DNA of 64,000 bases from Delphinus delphis (lineage: Eukaryota; Chordata; Mammalia; Artiodactyla; Delphinidae), in contig NC_082688.1 in assembly GCF_949987515.2 (NCBI RefSeq), positions 80,046,731-80,110,730 on the forward strand, read 5' to 3'. Shown here piece by piece: positions 33,906 to 45,699 of this stretch. The notes beneath the pieces were generated by a model. It had not been told where the DNA came from. It saw only the letters and a program-made list of their open reading frames with translations, and made no database searches. Numbering within the stretch: the stretch's first letter is position 1; each line of letters begins with the position of its first letter. Made by a program: the position numbers and the translations under genes.

Positions 33906-35272
33906 CCTCACCCTGATCTAGTCAGTGCCTCTTCCCTCCAATGGGCACTCCCACCTCTCCGCTGGGCACATTTGGTGCAGACCCTGGCACAGACAGTGGG
34001 AGGACCAGCCTGACTCTAGAGGCTTCACCTGGTCCTCCTCTCCCTGGGCTCTGAGATGGGGCCTCAGAGGAGGGCCTGACTTCTTTCATTTCTGGGCAGA
34101 ATCCTTGAAGAGGAACGTTCATGGGGCCCGTTAGAAGGTCCTAGCAGAAAGGGACGCGCAAAGGACCTCAACGGCTTGGCCAGCGCTCTGGTATGGATGG
34201 GGGGCCCCCATGTCTCTGGTCCCCTGCCATCGTGGTCAGCTGTGTCCCTCAACCTGTTTCTCAGCAGCTGTGCCCTCACACTTGTCAGGCAGAAGTAAGA
34301 GATTCCAGGCCAGGAGCATTGTCTCCTGAGAACTCTGCGAACAATCACAGCATGCCTTGAGGACTTTCTCTGTGTGCGTGGTGGGGTAGCGTACGCAGCC
34401 TCTGCAGACAGCTAATCCCCATGACCACTGACAACTGGAGGTGGGAGCTGACTACCCACAGAGTCACCCTGGCCTGTGTTCATTTCTTCTACTCTGTTCA
34501 CCATGGGGAAGTGTTTGCACCAATGCCGGCTTTGTATGTCACAATGAAAGCAAATCCCAAAGCCCTGGTGCTGGGTTTCAGGCCCTTAAGAAGAAAACCC
34601 CAGGAGTGCCTGGAGGTCTCCCCACCTCCCCTCAGGCCAGCCACACCAGGCCAGCTCTCAAAGGCCTCTCGTGTCTGTCTTTTCTCTCATCTTTCCCCAC
34701 TCTGATAAATGTCTTGGGATTAGCCCTTCTGTGTTTATTGGATGAGCAATTTGTGTCTGTCTGAAAAGCTGCATCTGAATAATATTTGGCACGAGCTGAA
34801 GAAATGTGATCTGCCACGTTCCCCTCCAGGCAGCTCTCGAGCCAGCCCATCTCCTGCCAACAGTGCTATACAGCTCTGCAGCTGGCTCTGCAGCCTAAAC
34901 ACATTTGTGGGTTGAGGAGCAGGGGAAGTGGGTAGGAGGGTGAGGGAGGTGGGCACCAGAAACCCAGAGTGACAGAGCAGCCTGAGTGAATCTGCCAATC
35001 ATTCTGGAGCCCCTGTAATAATTTGGGGACATCACAGATGCCCATGCTGGTCACCAGGGCACAGGCACACCAGGGCCCCCATGCAGCTCAGGAGCCCGGG
35101 TGGTTACCTGGGCCCAGAGTCCCAGGTGTGAACAGCAGCAAAGGAGATTCAAGGGAGTCCAAGGGGTGGCATGAGGATCTCAGGCCTGGAATGGTAATCA
35201 GCGCTGGGCTCTTGAGGTCTGAGTGTTTGTGTGGGATGGGGAGTGGTAGGATGCACTGAGGCTGTTTAAATT
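33906..35272. other. Unique-looking intergenic DNA
   Basis: No repeat recognised over about 1.4 kb of moderately GC-rich sequence. No frame has recognisable domains. Confidence 0.4.
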
Positions 35273-35284
35273 TCTCCTGACGCC

Positions 35285-35552
35285 GGGACTTCCCTGGTGG
35301 TGCAGTGGATAAGACTCCACGCTCCCAATGCAGAGGGTCTGGGTTCGATCCCTGGTCAGGGAACTAGATCCTACATGCATGTCATAACTGAGAGTTCACA
35401 TGCCACAACTAAGGAGCCTACGTGTTGCAACTAAGAAGCCAGTGAACCATAACTAAGGAACCCGCGAGCCACAACTAAGGAGCCCACCTGCCACAACTAA
35501 CACCCAGCACAACCAGATAAATAAATAAGTAAATGTTAAAAAAATTTTTTTT
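35285..35552 (+). repeat. CHR-type SINE, older long form
   Basis: Starts GGGACTTCCCTGGTGGTGCA, with several CACAACTAAGGAGCC repeats in the body and an AATAAATAAGTAAATG tail. Flanks TTCTCCTGACGCC (about 35273) and TTTTCCTGACTCC (about 35551) form an imperfect duplication. Confidence 0.9.
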
Positions 35553-35563
35553 TTCCTGACTCC

Positions 35564-37964
35564 ATCTATATGGGCCCTGAAACTTGGGAGCACAGAGCTT
35601 GCAGTGACAATCAGGCAACCCAGGCATGAGGTGCTGAGGAGCACAGAGAAAGAGGCAATTTGGTGGATGTGGATGTATCAACAACCTCCACCCTGCCCCC
35701 GCCCCAGAAGCCTCTGTTTTTCTCCCACAGCACCCTCCCTACTCCTGTCTTAGGACCCACATTTCTTCTCCTTGAATCCCAGGACTCAGGTCTCCGTCTT
35801 TCCACCACCTCTGCCCCACTCTCCCCAAGTCAGTGATAGGATTAAAGGCAGGACATCGTCCCTGGGCCCCTAACAGTGAGCACAGAACTGGCCACCCAGG
35901 AGGCATCGCTGTGGTTTAGTGAGTAAAGGAATGAATTAGAGAAGCTGGGAGCTCAGACCTCATGGTCACAGATGCACAAGACGACAGCAGACGGCAGGTC
36001 AGACAGAAGCAGCAGTGCAGGAAGTTGGTTCAGGAGTGAGAACTTATCTGTAACAACACCATCCCCAGAGTCAGCCGAGGCCCATGGGGAAGGCCAGCTC
36101 CTCACGATGGGCCCCTTGCAGCCCTTTGTACGTCCATCTTAGTGCTCCACATGGTTCCATCCATTCAGTTAATGTGCTTTGAATCTCTCCCTTGTACCAT
36201 ACTCCATAGGGTACCATCCGTCCCCTCAAATAGAACAAAAGCAAATGTACCCATAAAAAGGTAAGAGAAACCAGTGCTCTTACAGTGGCACAGAGAGAAG
36301 GCTATAAAAGTTCAGAAGAGAAAGAAGTTAATTTCACTTGTAGGAGCAAGGAAGTCTTTATGGGGATGGGGAGATGCATAAGACCTGGACCTGGGACAAA
36401 GTGCACATGCATCCCAAGTGTGCTGTTCCTCACCACCCACTGCCTCCCACACCCATCCCCAGCACACACCCAATTTGGTGGCCATGGTAGATTTTGCTGA
36501 CTGATCCCTTACTCTTTCACTGAGCCCAGGTATGTCTACAGAATCCTTCTGAACACAGAAACACAGCCAGACGATCAGAGCAGGCACACGAAACGCATTT
36601 GCCATCCCACACCTCGGAAGGTGTGTACAGCCGGGACATACAGGAATGGGAGACAGAGGGAACAGAGTGAGGACAGGCACCATGGTGGGAAAACACTGAA
36701 TGCATCTGATGAAGGTGAGTGGCGCGGTTAGACTCGCGGGTAAGGTTTGTGAACGGGGAACAGTGGACAACATGGCTGAGAAAGTAAGTTGAGGCAATAT
36801 CTGGTTTAGGGTTTTGCCAGGCTAAGGCATGTGGGCTCAGGCCTGCAGGGGGCAGAGGCAGTCGCACATCTGTTCGGGGAGACACTCCGGCGGCAGTGGG
36901 CAGGATGGGCCGGGGTGGGGAGAACCTCGAGGCGGGTAGATCAGCCAGACGACCATCCCAGGCAACCAGCGACAGAGCCTCCTCTAAGCTCCTGCGGCAC
37001 TTGGCGAGCACATCTGTTCAACACTCACCCCACTGTCTCTCTCAGAGCAGTCTTTTGACGGCCTGATGGCCCCCACAGCCTGCGGGTTCCTTGACAGCAG
37101 GAACTGCCTCTCTGGGGCCCCAGGCTTGACTTGGTTCTTGGCAGGTGCTCCTTCTACATTTGCAAAGTTACTGAATAGGGCAGTGAAGAAAAGGACAAGG
37201 AGCGTACAGAGAAGGGCACAGATTTCCGGGATAACACCCTGTTTAGCAAGTGCAGTTCCTCGTGCCTGGGCACTGGCGCAGCTGTCTTTTGGTGTGTGTG
37301 GAGAAGTAGAGGACTGCGCGGGCAGTGCAGGCGGGGAAGGAACTACAGCTCACTCCTAGGAGCTGGCAATCGCCATGACTCTGTGTGAGAGTGTGTGCGT
37401 GTGCGCATATGTCTCAGGGAGGGCTTTTCAGAGAGAGGTGGACGGGAGACCCCATGATCTGTACTGTCCTAAGGTGCCTTAGGAAATGTATTAAAACTCT
37501 TTTGATTGCAGTGACAGAAGCTCAATGCAAGCAATCTTAGAGAAAATAGGACATTCATTGGCTCATTCGGTGCCTTTGGAGACAGCCAAAACTAAGGGTT
37601 CCAGTAATGTCAGACTCTTGCCATTTCTAATGTCAGCTTTTCTCCACTGGTCAGTCAGCCTCACTCTCGAAGCTGGGCTCCTTTCACAGGCTGGAAACAT
37701 GGCTGCCAGGAGCCTGGGTCTCACCTCAGGGAGCTTCCCCACCAGAAAGGCACCAAAGGCTTCTTTTCTCATGTCCCAACTTCAGAGTTCCCAGGAAAGG
37801 ACTCTGATTGGTTCTGCTTCTGTCAGGAGCCTGCCCCTGGCCTAAGACTAAATGCAGTGGCTAACCCGGAAGCAGGGGCATGGAAGGAAGAAATGCTTCC
37901 ACCAAAACCACCTTAGCAGAAGTGGTAAATGGGTATTTCCCAGAGGAAGAGACAACAGTAATAA
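35564..37964. other. Unique-looking intergenic DNA, locally CpG-richer
   Basis: No repeats recognised over 2.4 kb. From about 36715 to 36985 CpG is denser than in the surroundings, and a strong-looking donor AAGGTGAGTGG occurs at about 36713 on the plus strand. A 164-codon minus-strand frame (37011-36517) overlaps this but has no recognisable domain. A GT/TG-rich stretch lies at 37380-37415. Confidence 0.4.
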
Positions 37965-38170
37965 TCCTGTCTGAGTGCTTTGCATAAATTAACTGTTCCT
38001 CACAACAACCCCAACAGGTGTTACTATGTTAATATTGTAATCATTGTTACCCTTGAGAATTATTACCTCAGGAAACCAAAGCACAGAGAGGTTGAGTAAC
38101 TGCCATAGAACACACAGCTAGTAAATAGCAAAGATGGAGCTGAGATTTAAATTTACTCAATCTAGCTCCA
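37965..38170 (-). repeat. MIR
   Basis: Reverse MIR: GAGTGCTTTGCATAAATTAA, CTCACAACAACCCCAACAGG, AAAGCACAGAGAGGTTGAGT, ACACACAGCTAGTAAATAGC. Confidence 0.88.
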
Positions 38171-38344
38171 GACCCTATATCTTCCTGTTCTGTTATATTG
38201 CCTATTCACTACAGAAGGCGAGAAAGCAAGGTGTAGGGCTCTGAGGAAGAAACCTACACAATTTCTCCTGGGGAGATCCAAGGCCTGAGCTGAGGAGCTT
38301 GTGGAAAGTGATTGGTCCAATGTCATGGAAATCTGGAATAAGAA

Positions 38345-39775
38345 ACACCACCACCCATCTTAATCTCACTGAAAATATCTGAAAAGGAATATTTCATTTT
38401 AACTTCTTTTTTCTTCCATCTTTATTTACTTAAAGTAGAATTAGACAAAGCCAAGAAAAGCATGAAAGAACAATGAGGTCCCATTTTCACCTATTAAATA
38501 TCTAAGCAGCTGTGTAATAGTCATGCTGGCAGTGGTGGGGAGATGGTTTGCTTCTAAATGCTGGTGACAGGACAAAGTGGTCCAACCAGTGAAAAAATTA
38601 TTTGGCCATGAGGGTCAAGAGCTTTAAGAGCTTTCTTTGACCTGATCACCTCACTCTTTAGAAATAGCTCATGGACTCATAAAGTAAAACCTAACTAGTG
38701 CCATGTGTGAGAGACACATCTAAAATAGTGCTCCTCAGAAAGACTGAAAGTAAAAGAGAAGGAAAAAATAGAAAACAAAACAAATACCACATATGCAAAT
38801 ACAAGCAACGACAACAACAACAAAAAAACCCCAAGGGTTATAGTATTAACATCAGACATGGTTGAATTCACAGAAAATCAGAAAACAAGATACAGGAGAA
38901 AATGTTGTAATGATAAAGGCTGAGAGCCACAATGAAGATCTGGCATCAATATTTATGCACCAAAAATATAGTATCAGAACTTATAATGCAAAAACAATTA
39001 GGAAGTACATGGAGAAATGGACAGAAATACAGTAATAGTAGAAAATTCTAACTCACCTCTTTTAGCCCATGACTGATCAATAAATCATACAATAAGTAAG
39101 GATATGGAGGACTTGATTTGTTAACTTAGTAAGGTAGATCAAATTAAAAGATATCAAGCTCTGTACCTTGAAAACCTAGAATATACTCTTTATGAGATCA
39201 TTAACAAGTGACCACATGAAAGACCACAAAAAACAAACAAAATCTCAATACATTTCAAAAAGTAGGATGAATACAGATAACGTTCTCTAATCACAATGCA
39301 GTAAAACCAAAAAGTAATAGCAAAAACAGAAACTGAAGAGCAATAGAAAAGTTGAAAATTAAGCAAAAAGAAACAAACAAAAAACTACACCTGAATGGAA
39401 TATTATTCAGTCTTGAAAATGAAGGCAATTCTGACCTATGCTAAGACATGAATGAACCTTGAAGACATTATGCTAAGTGAAATAAGCCAGACACAAAAAG
39501 ACAAATACTGTATGATTCCACTTACTTGAGGTATCTGGAGCGGTCAAATTAACACACCACATTGGAAACAACATGTAACGGTTGTTTCTAGGGGCTGGGA
39601 CGAGTGGGGAATGGGGAGCTGTTTAATGGGTATAGACTTTCAGTTTTGCAAAATGAAAAAGTTCATCTTATATTTTGCACAGTAATGTGAATATACTAAA
39701 CACTACTGAACTGTACATTTGAAAACGGTTGAGACGGTAAATTTTATATTATACGTATTTTAAGAAACTTTCTCT
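38345..39775 (+). mobile_element. Old L1M fragments, ORF2 pieces and 3' end
   Basis: Pieces in L1 orientation: an endonuclease-region relic (38700-39380, with CATCAATATTTATGCACCAA) and a clear 3' tail (39400-39775, with GAATGGAATATTATTCAGTC, TGAATGAACCTTGAAGACAT, AACACTACTGAACTGTACAT). The middle of ORF2 is missing. No frame survives. Confidence 0.75.
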
Positions 39776-40454
39776 TAGTTAATTCTCAAAGTGTAAAATA
39801 TCTTTTGGAGAGAAAAAAAAAGGATAATTCCCAAGGAAATAGTGCAAAAGACAAGTCAAAGGAATGAGTATTTCTGCGGTTACTGTCTAAGTTTCACATA
39901 ATCTCCAGGGGAGGATTTAGAGGGGTAAATTCTGAACAGCACAAGCTCTGAGAATGACACATTGACACTGCTCAAAAAAATGTTGGTTTTCTTCCTGCCC
40001 TTAGTCAACAAGCATGTGTGCCAGGCCCTGTATTAGGCCCTGGAGAGACCAAAAAGTATTGAGTCTGTCTCTCCTCAGTGAGGACAGCCTAGGGGAAGGC
40101 AGGCTTTGGGGAGATATGTACCTCATGAACCAGAGCCCGGCTGGACCCTGCCTGAAGGGCTACAGAAAGGGGAGGAGGAGGGGGAAGAGGCCCTACCAGG
40201 ACCAGGACATTAGAGGTGGCCTCTAAGAGAAAGCTAAGATTTCACCAGAGGAGAAGTGCTGTGAAGGGCAGTGCAGGCAGAGGAAACCACCGAGCAAAGG
40301 TCCAGAGAACAAAACTGAAAATTCTGTTCAGCCCCACCAGGTACTTCCAAGCAGAAGGAGGAGAGGAAGAGGGAGTACAAACAGCCAAGGGTGGGTCCTT
40401 CTCCTCTCTGAAGTTAACCCCCTCCTTACCTGGGCTTCTGATTGTGGCCTCCTC
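39776..40454. other. Unassigned intergenic DNA
   Basis: Purine-rich at 40160-40210 and 40350-40375. No gene is supported. Confidence 0.4.
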
Positions 40455-40610
40455 ACGGTGACCACAGGTAAATCATCTCATCTCTCTGAAAGTCAGCTTC
40501 CTCATTGACAAAATGCAACTGATAATGCCACCCAGTTTCATGAAGATCAAATGAGATAAGGTGTGTTAAGAGTCTGGTGCCTCACACACACTCAGCACAC
40601 AAGAACGGCT
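40455..40610 (+). repeat. MIR fragment
   Basis: AAGTCAGCTTCCTCATTGAC, AAAATGCAACTGATAATGCC, GATCAAATGAGATAAGGTGT and GGTGCCTCACACACACTCAG follow forward MIR. Confidence 0.75.
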
Positions 40611-41568
40611 GGTGCACATATTTTATAGATGAGGGAGCATTCTCCAACTCAACTTTATTCCTTATTCGCTTTGAAGCTTTTGATGGCCTTGTTTCTTCCT
40701 CTCCTGAAGTTTCTTCCAAGATTCTCTCTACACACTTTAGACACCAGGTTATCAGTTCCCTGAGGAAAGAGAAAAAGTTGATTCTTCTTGCTCTCTCCAG
40801 GGCCTGACACTTGTCAAAAAGAATGGACTCCTTAGCTTCAGGTAGCCTAATCAAAGTCACAGCCACTCCATGGTGCCAACCATGGTGCCACAAACACCTG
40901 GGGCCTCAGCAAATACTACAGGGGCAGCAGCACCTTCTATCTTCTGGTGTTTTGGGTTTTGTCTCCTGTACGTGGCAGGTAGCATCCTTCATACCTGGTA
41001 AGTTAGTTTATTTGTTATCTAATAGACATATCAACAAACAATTGCAAAAGTTGCACTAGAGATCTGTGGAAAATGCAGTGGGGACCCGGAGAAGGAGCAC
41101 TTATGCTTCACAGAGGAGACGCATGAGATGGGCTTTGAGTCAGGAAAGGACACGGGGGTTAAAGAAAGAAAATACAGTTAAGGGGTAGAGCTTGGGGTCC
41201 CTTGCAATAGTTGGCAAGGCTGAGCAACTGTTTCCCATGAGGCCATGCCCAGTGGCAGGGATGCAGCAACTATTAATCTCCTCTAGAGGGTACTTTGCAA
41301 ATCCTTCTCTCACTGCCTCAGCCCACTCGGCCTTACATCATTGGCCAGAGCTTTTTCCCTAAGGAGAATGGAGCTCTGCCAGAGTCCCAGAGTGAGCAGT
41401 AATGGAGCAGAGATTAGGATCTGACTGAGTTATAGTCCTAGCTTTTCTATTCTTAGCTCTTAGGCTTTTATGGAGCTCTGGGGGTTGGGCTGCCTTTGAA
41501 AAGCCCACACATGGAAAGCATGGTGGGTACAACTTGCTCACCATTAGGAAAAAAATTAAGTTAGAGCT
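40611..41568. other. Unassigned intergenic DNA
   Basis: No gene or clear repeat. A short direct repeat CCATGGTGCCA occurs twice at about 40867-40891. Confidence 0.4.
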
Positions 41569-41755
41569 CTAAGTCATGGCTGATGTTAGAATAAATTCCA
41601 GATGGCTAAAAGCTTTGAATGTAAAACGTAAAATCATAAAAATAGTAAAAGAAGAAGATAGATGAATATTTATCATTTTGCAGGGGAAGGGGAGTACAGA
41701 AGTTTAACACCAAAGGCAGATAATAAAGAGAAGATTGACATTGGTTAAAAAAAAT
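41569..41755 (+). mobile_element. L1 ORF2 C-terminal relic
   Basis: AATAAATTCCAGATGGCTAA, AATCATAAAAATAGTAAAAG and AAAGGCAGATAATAAAGAGA are decayed L1 ORF2 3' sequence in plus orientation. Confidence 0.55.
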
Positions 41756-41756
41756 C

Positions 41757-42094
41757 GGGACTTCCCTCATGGCACAGTGGTTGAGAATCCACCTGCCAAT
41801 GCAGGGGACAAGGGTTCAAGCCCTGGTCCGGGAAGATCTCACATGCCGTGGAGCAACTAAGCCCGTGTGCCACAACTACTGAGCCTGCGGCCTACAGCCC
41901 ACAAGCCACAACTATGGAGCCCACGTGCCACAACTACTGAAGCCCGCGCACTCTAGGGCCCGTTCTCCTCCACAAGGGAAGCCACCATAGTGAGAAGTCA
42001 GCACACTGCAACAAGGAGTAGCCCCTGCTCTCCACAACTAGAGAAAGCCCATGCACAGCAATGAAAACCCAATGCAGCCAAAAAATAAATAATT
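41757..42094 (+). repeat. CHR-type SINE, long form
   Basis: GGGACTTCCCTCATGGCACA start and CAGCCAAAAAATAAATAAT end. Flanks TTAAAAAAAATC and TTTTTAAAAAATC look like an A-rich target duplication. Inserted in the L1 relic. Confidence 0.92.
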
Positions 42095-42535
42095 TTTAAA
42101 AAATCATGCACAAGAAGCCTGGCACAAAAGTAGAAATATTAAGAAAGAACTTCAATATCAGACTTTCAGATTTAATGGGCCCTGGGCCATTCCTTGGGAT
42201 GGTTAATTTGGAAACTGAATTTGGAGTATCTAATGAAATTATCCCCTTCTCACATTTGTACTAATGAGCCAGCTGCAGGGGGGATTCATCCCAGACCAAA
42301 ACACTGAGCATAGGCTCTTGGACCAGAGGCAAAGTCTTGTCCCAAAAAACTAATGCCCAGGAAGGGAAAGGATTGTCGTACCCCAAAGACAAGGCAGATC
42401 CTCTTCTTCCTTACATACCCCATCGATACCCAACCAGCACGTTCCTCTCCTCCCACCAAGTTGCTACATGCAGACTCAGTAAACAGAACAGACATGTAAA
42501 CAGTAAACAAACTCAGTAAACAAACAGAACAAGAA
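42095..42535. other. Unassigned intergenic DNA
   Basis: The short repeat AAACAGAACA/ACTCAGTAAAC recurs at 42473-42535. No gene. Confidence 0.4.
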
Positions 42536-42916
42536 TGCACAATTAAAACATGGACAAACGTCTAGAAAACTACACATTTGAGTAAAGTCAAGACTATGAA
42601 AGAGGGCCATCAAAATCCACCATCAGAAAAACTAACATCAAGAAACAGAATTAATAACTACTAAAAAACAAGCCTTCAGATTAAGTGTAATTAATAGGTT
42701 CACAAGAAATGTGAAAGGATATTTCACATATTAAAAAGAATCAAGTGGAGATTTTGGAAATTTAAGAACTCAGTTTTCCAAATAAAAATTCAATGGACTG
42801 ATCACAAAATAGATATGGCTGAAGAGTGAAAAACAAAGTTGAAAGATCAAGTGGAGAAATTCTCTCAAAATGCAGTTCAAAAGACCAGAGTTGGGAAGTA
42901 TAAAAGAAAATTTAGA
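42536..42916 (+). mobile_element. Possible old L1/HAL1 relic
   Basis: A-rich plus strand with stretches such as CAAGAAACAGAATTAATAAC and AATGCAGTTCAAAAGACCAG that look like decayed L1/HAL1. Weak. Confidence 0.35.
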
Positions 42917-42918
42917 TA

Positions 42919-43030
42919 GGAATTCCTTGCTAGTCCTGTGGTTAGGACTTGGTGCTTTCACTGCTGGGGCCTGGGTTCGATGCCTGGTCTGGGAACTAAG
43001 ATCCTGCAAGCCACATGGCATGGCCAAAAA
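42919..43030 (+). repeat. Short tRNA-derived SINE (older artiodactyl type)
   Basis: GGAATTCCTTGCTAGTCCTG, GGTTAGGACTTGGTGCTTTC, CCTGGGTTCGATGCCTGGTC and ACATGGCATGGCCAAAAAAA give the tRNA-like head only, with A-box- and B-box-like blocks. It is followed directly by an AAT microsatellite. Confidence 0.85.
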
Positions 43031-43074
43031 AAATAATAATAATAATAATTAAAAAAATAATAATAATAAAAAGA
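43028..43074. repeat. (AAT)n microsatellite
   Basis: Two AAT runs grown from the SINE tail, separated by an A-rich spacer. Confidence 0.9.
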
Positions 43075-43084
43075 AAAGAGGCAG

Positions 43085-43275
43085 CAGCCAGTTTGGCCCA
43101 CTGGCTGTAGTCTGCCAACTTCTGCTTTATGGCTTTCAGCGCCCTCATTTGTAAGATAGGGACAATAATTATACCTACTTCATAGGGTTGTTCTGGGAAT
43201 TAAATACGGTAATGTGTTAAGTACTTTGCTCATTGCCTTACACACACTAAGGTGCCAATAAATGTTAGCTATTGT
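43085..43275 (+). repeat. MIR
   Basis: CCCTCATTTGTAAGATAGGG, ATTATACCTACTTCATAGGG, TAAGTACTTTGCTCATTGCC and GTGCCAATAAATGTTAGCTA follow forward MIR to its 3' end. Confidence 0.85.
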
Positions 43276-43414
43276 TGTTGCTGATGTGCTTGTTCATCTA
43301 GGTGCTGAGAATGAAGAAGAAGGAGGTCATGTTTATTCAGCACTACTGTGCACACAGCAGGGCCAAGTCTTAAAGGGACTTAAGGGATTTCATTTAGTTA
43401 TTTTTATTTCTTAA

Positions 43415-44070
43415 TAAAAATACCTCATGTTGGCATAGAAAAAAAGTCGGGGGAGGGGGGAGAAGGAGGCATGGAGGATGGATCCAGAAGTCCTACCATC
43501 CTGTTTTACAGGAATTCCATAATGAGAGAACAGAGGGAATGGAGGGGGGGAGAAAAAGAAGTAAATTATGTCCTACTTCCTAGAGGTGAAGAAAGGAGTA
43601 AGCTTTCACAGTAAAATGGCACACTGAGCACCAAGAATAATTTTTTTTAAAAAGACCTACACCTGGATTAATTATGATGAAATTTCAAAATACCGAGCAT
43701 AAGGGAAATTCCAAGAAGTTTTGTTCCATCTCCTTACATTTGTAAGTGCATATTTCTAGGAAGGGGGCCCAGAACAAGTATCAAGTTCTCGAAAGAACAA
43801 CCAAAAAGGAAGTCGAAAAACCACCGGCCTCTGTGAAGGCAACTTCTCCAAACAGGGGCGCTGGTGAAACGGGGCTTGACCCCCTAAGTGACACCCTCCC
43901 CCAAAGGTGTTCCACATCTGGATCTTTAATAAAAAAAAAAATACCTCATGCTGCCATAGGGGAAAAAAAGAAAAAAAAAAACGGTTAGGAAGCATGGAGG
44001 ATAGATCCGGAAGGTCTGCCATCCTGTTTAATAGGAATTCCAGAATAAGAGAAGAGAGGGTGTAGTCCCT
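43415..44070. repeat. Diverged direct repeat pair (possible L1M pieces)
   Basis: About 110 bp at 43425-43536 (ATACCTCATGTTGGCATAG ... CATCCTGTTTTACAGGAATT) recurs at 43940-44058 (ATACCTCATGCTGCCATAG ... CATCCTGTTTAATAGGAATT). The 400 bp between is unassigned. Both copies carry poly(A)/purine expansions. Confidence 0.65.
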
Positions 44071-44364
44071 TTCACTCCTTTTTCTTGCATACCTGCACAA
44101 GGAATGTTTGACCAAGCTCAAAACCAGACTGCCCTTAACTCAGACAGCACATTATTATATTTTCTTCTCTCTGAGAGGAACATCTACAGAGGTTTTCCTC
44201 CAGGAATGTGCCTGCTTTTTAAAAAGTCTCTAAGACTCAAGAATGCTATTGGCATTTGCTACTCTGAAAATCTAGCTGGGGAAATGGGCTCTCAGGCGGG
44301 TCCTGAGAGCCCACTGCTGCCTTGCAGGGTTGGAGATGTGGAGATGTGGGCCTGATCAGTGTTC
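44071..44364. other. Unassigned intergenic DNA
   Basis: No gene or repeat family recognised. Confidence 0.35.
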
Positions 44365-44560
44365 AAGCTGCGTTGGGAGGCTGGAGACTTGGGTTGGAGA
44401 CTCAGCTCCGCTACTTCCAACTGTGTGATCAGTGTGATCCAGGCAGATCACCTTTACTTTCTGAGACTGTTTCCTGGTCAGTGAAATGGGAACACATTTG
44501 TTCTGCCTCTCAGCGTAGTTCTGAGGCTAAGGTGGTAAAACAACGAAGATGTTCTGAGAT
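44365..44560 (+). repeat. MIR fragment
   Basis: GGAGACTTGGGTTGGAGACT, CAACTGTGTGATCAGTGTGA, GACTGTTTCCTGGTCAGTGA match the forward MIR head and core. Confidence 0.75.
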
Positions 44561-44579
44561 AGCAAATTCTAAACTAAGG

Positions 44580-44639
44580 GTCACTTACACAGATGCCTTT
44601 AAGGGCCCTGTCACTTATGCAGATGCCTTCAAGGGCCCC
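44580..44639. repeat. 30-bp tandem duplication
   Basis: Two adjacent 30-bp units, 44580-44609 and 44610-44639, start GTCACTTA and share CAGATGCCTT; by eye 26 of 30 positions match. Confidence 0.85.
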
Positions 44640-44838
44640 TCAGGTAATGCAAATTTGTGAAGTGGCCAGCTTAAGACACTAGGGAATGGTGGAGACCCTG
44701 ACCTAATGAACACTCTTGGAAGCCAAATTTGGCCCTGGGTCACCAGCCTGTGACCCCTGCTCTAAACAAAAATAAGGGTAATTAGAACAAAGCAGCTCTC
44801 AAAAATTGATGTAAAATAAAATTCTTTTTTTTCCCCCC

Positions 44839-45316
44839 TGTTATGGGTTCAATTGTGTCATCCCCTCTCAAAAAAAAAAAAAGAAAAGAAAAGAAAAGTA
44901 GAAGTCTTAACCCCAACAATATGAGCTTATTTGGAAATAGGGTCATTGCAGATGTAATTAGTTAAGATGAGGTCACATTGGAGTAGGACTGGCCCCTAAT
45001 CTAATATGACTGGTGCCCTTAGAAGAAGACAGTCATGTGAAGACAGAAAGGCACAGGGACAAGGCCACATGAAAACGCAGGCAGAGATTGTCGTGATGCA
45101 CCTACAAGCCAAGGAACGCCAGGATTGCTGGCTATCATGGGAAGCTAGGAGAGAGGCATGGAACAGATTCCTCCTCAGAACCTCAAATGGAACTAATCCT
45201 ACCCTCACCTTGATTTCAGACTTCTAGCCTCCAGAGCCGTGAGAAAATAAATTTCTTCAGTTTTAAGCCAGCTGGTTTGTGAAACGTTGTTATGGCAACC
45301 CGGGGAAACTAATACA
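44839..45316 (+). mobile_element. Solo LTR, MaLR/ERVL-like
   Basis: Starts TGTTATGGGTTCAATTGTGT and ends GGGGAAACTAATACA (TG...CA). Contains TTATTTGGAAATAGGGTCAT, TACAAGCCAAGGAACGCCAG and a poly(A) signal in GAGAAAATAAATTTC. Flanking CCCCC and CTCCC may be a 5-bp target duplication. An AAAAG microsatellite has grown at about 44870-44898. Same family as the 31891 LTR, opposite orientation. Confidence 0.78.
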
Positions 45317-45699
45317 CTCCCCTAAATGGAACTTTATTTTACAACAGGCATGAATTTCTGATCTTCATCATGAGTCAGTGAATCTCCCAGCTTAACTGCT
45401 AACAGGCCCAAGGACTAGGGTGAGACCCATAAGGTGCCAGGGCCCACCATTGCTGGATGCAATCACTCTCAAGTTCCTACAAGGGCCGATCCTTACGGTG
45501 GGTGCCTCCTTGAGAGCTGGGCACCTCTGGCTATGTCGGAGTGTGTGGCAGTAGTCCTCTTGAACGCTTTATTTCAAATCTTTGAATGGTGCTTTGGAGC
45601 TAATTATAAAATGTAGTTTCCAGCCACCTTAACCCAGGGTAGAGCAAACATGTACTTCTCACCATCTCAGAATACTTCCGTTTTGCTTAAGATGGAGGT
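45317..45699. other. Unassigned intergenic DNA
   Basis: Lies between the solo LTR and the provirus. No gene recognised. Confidence 0.4.

Noticed and set aside
36517..37011. 164-codon minus-strand frame
   Set aside because: No recognisable domain, overlapping another frame in a different phase, no clear promoter. Probably chance.
42919..43020. tRNA-like sequence with A and B boxes
   Set aside because: It is the head of a tRNA-derived SINE: no acceptor stem pairing at the ends and an A-rich tail follows. Not a tRNA gene.
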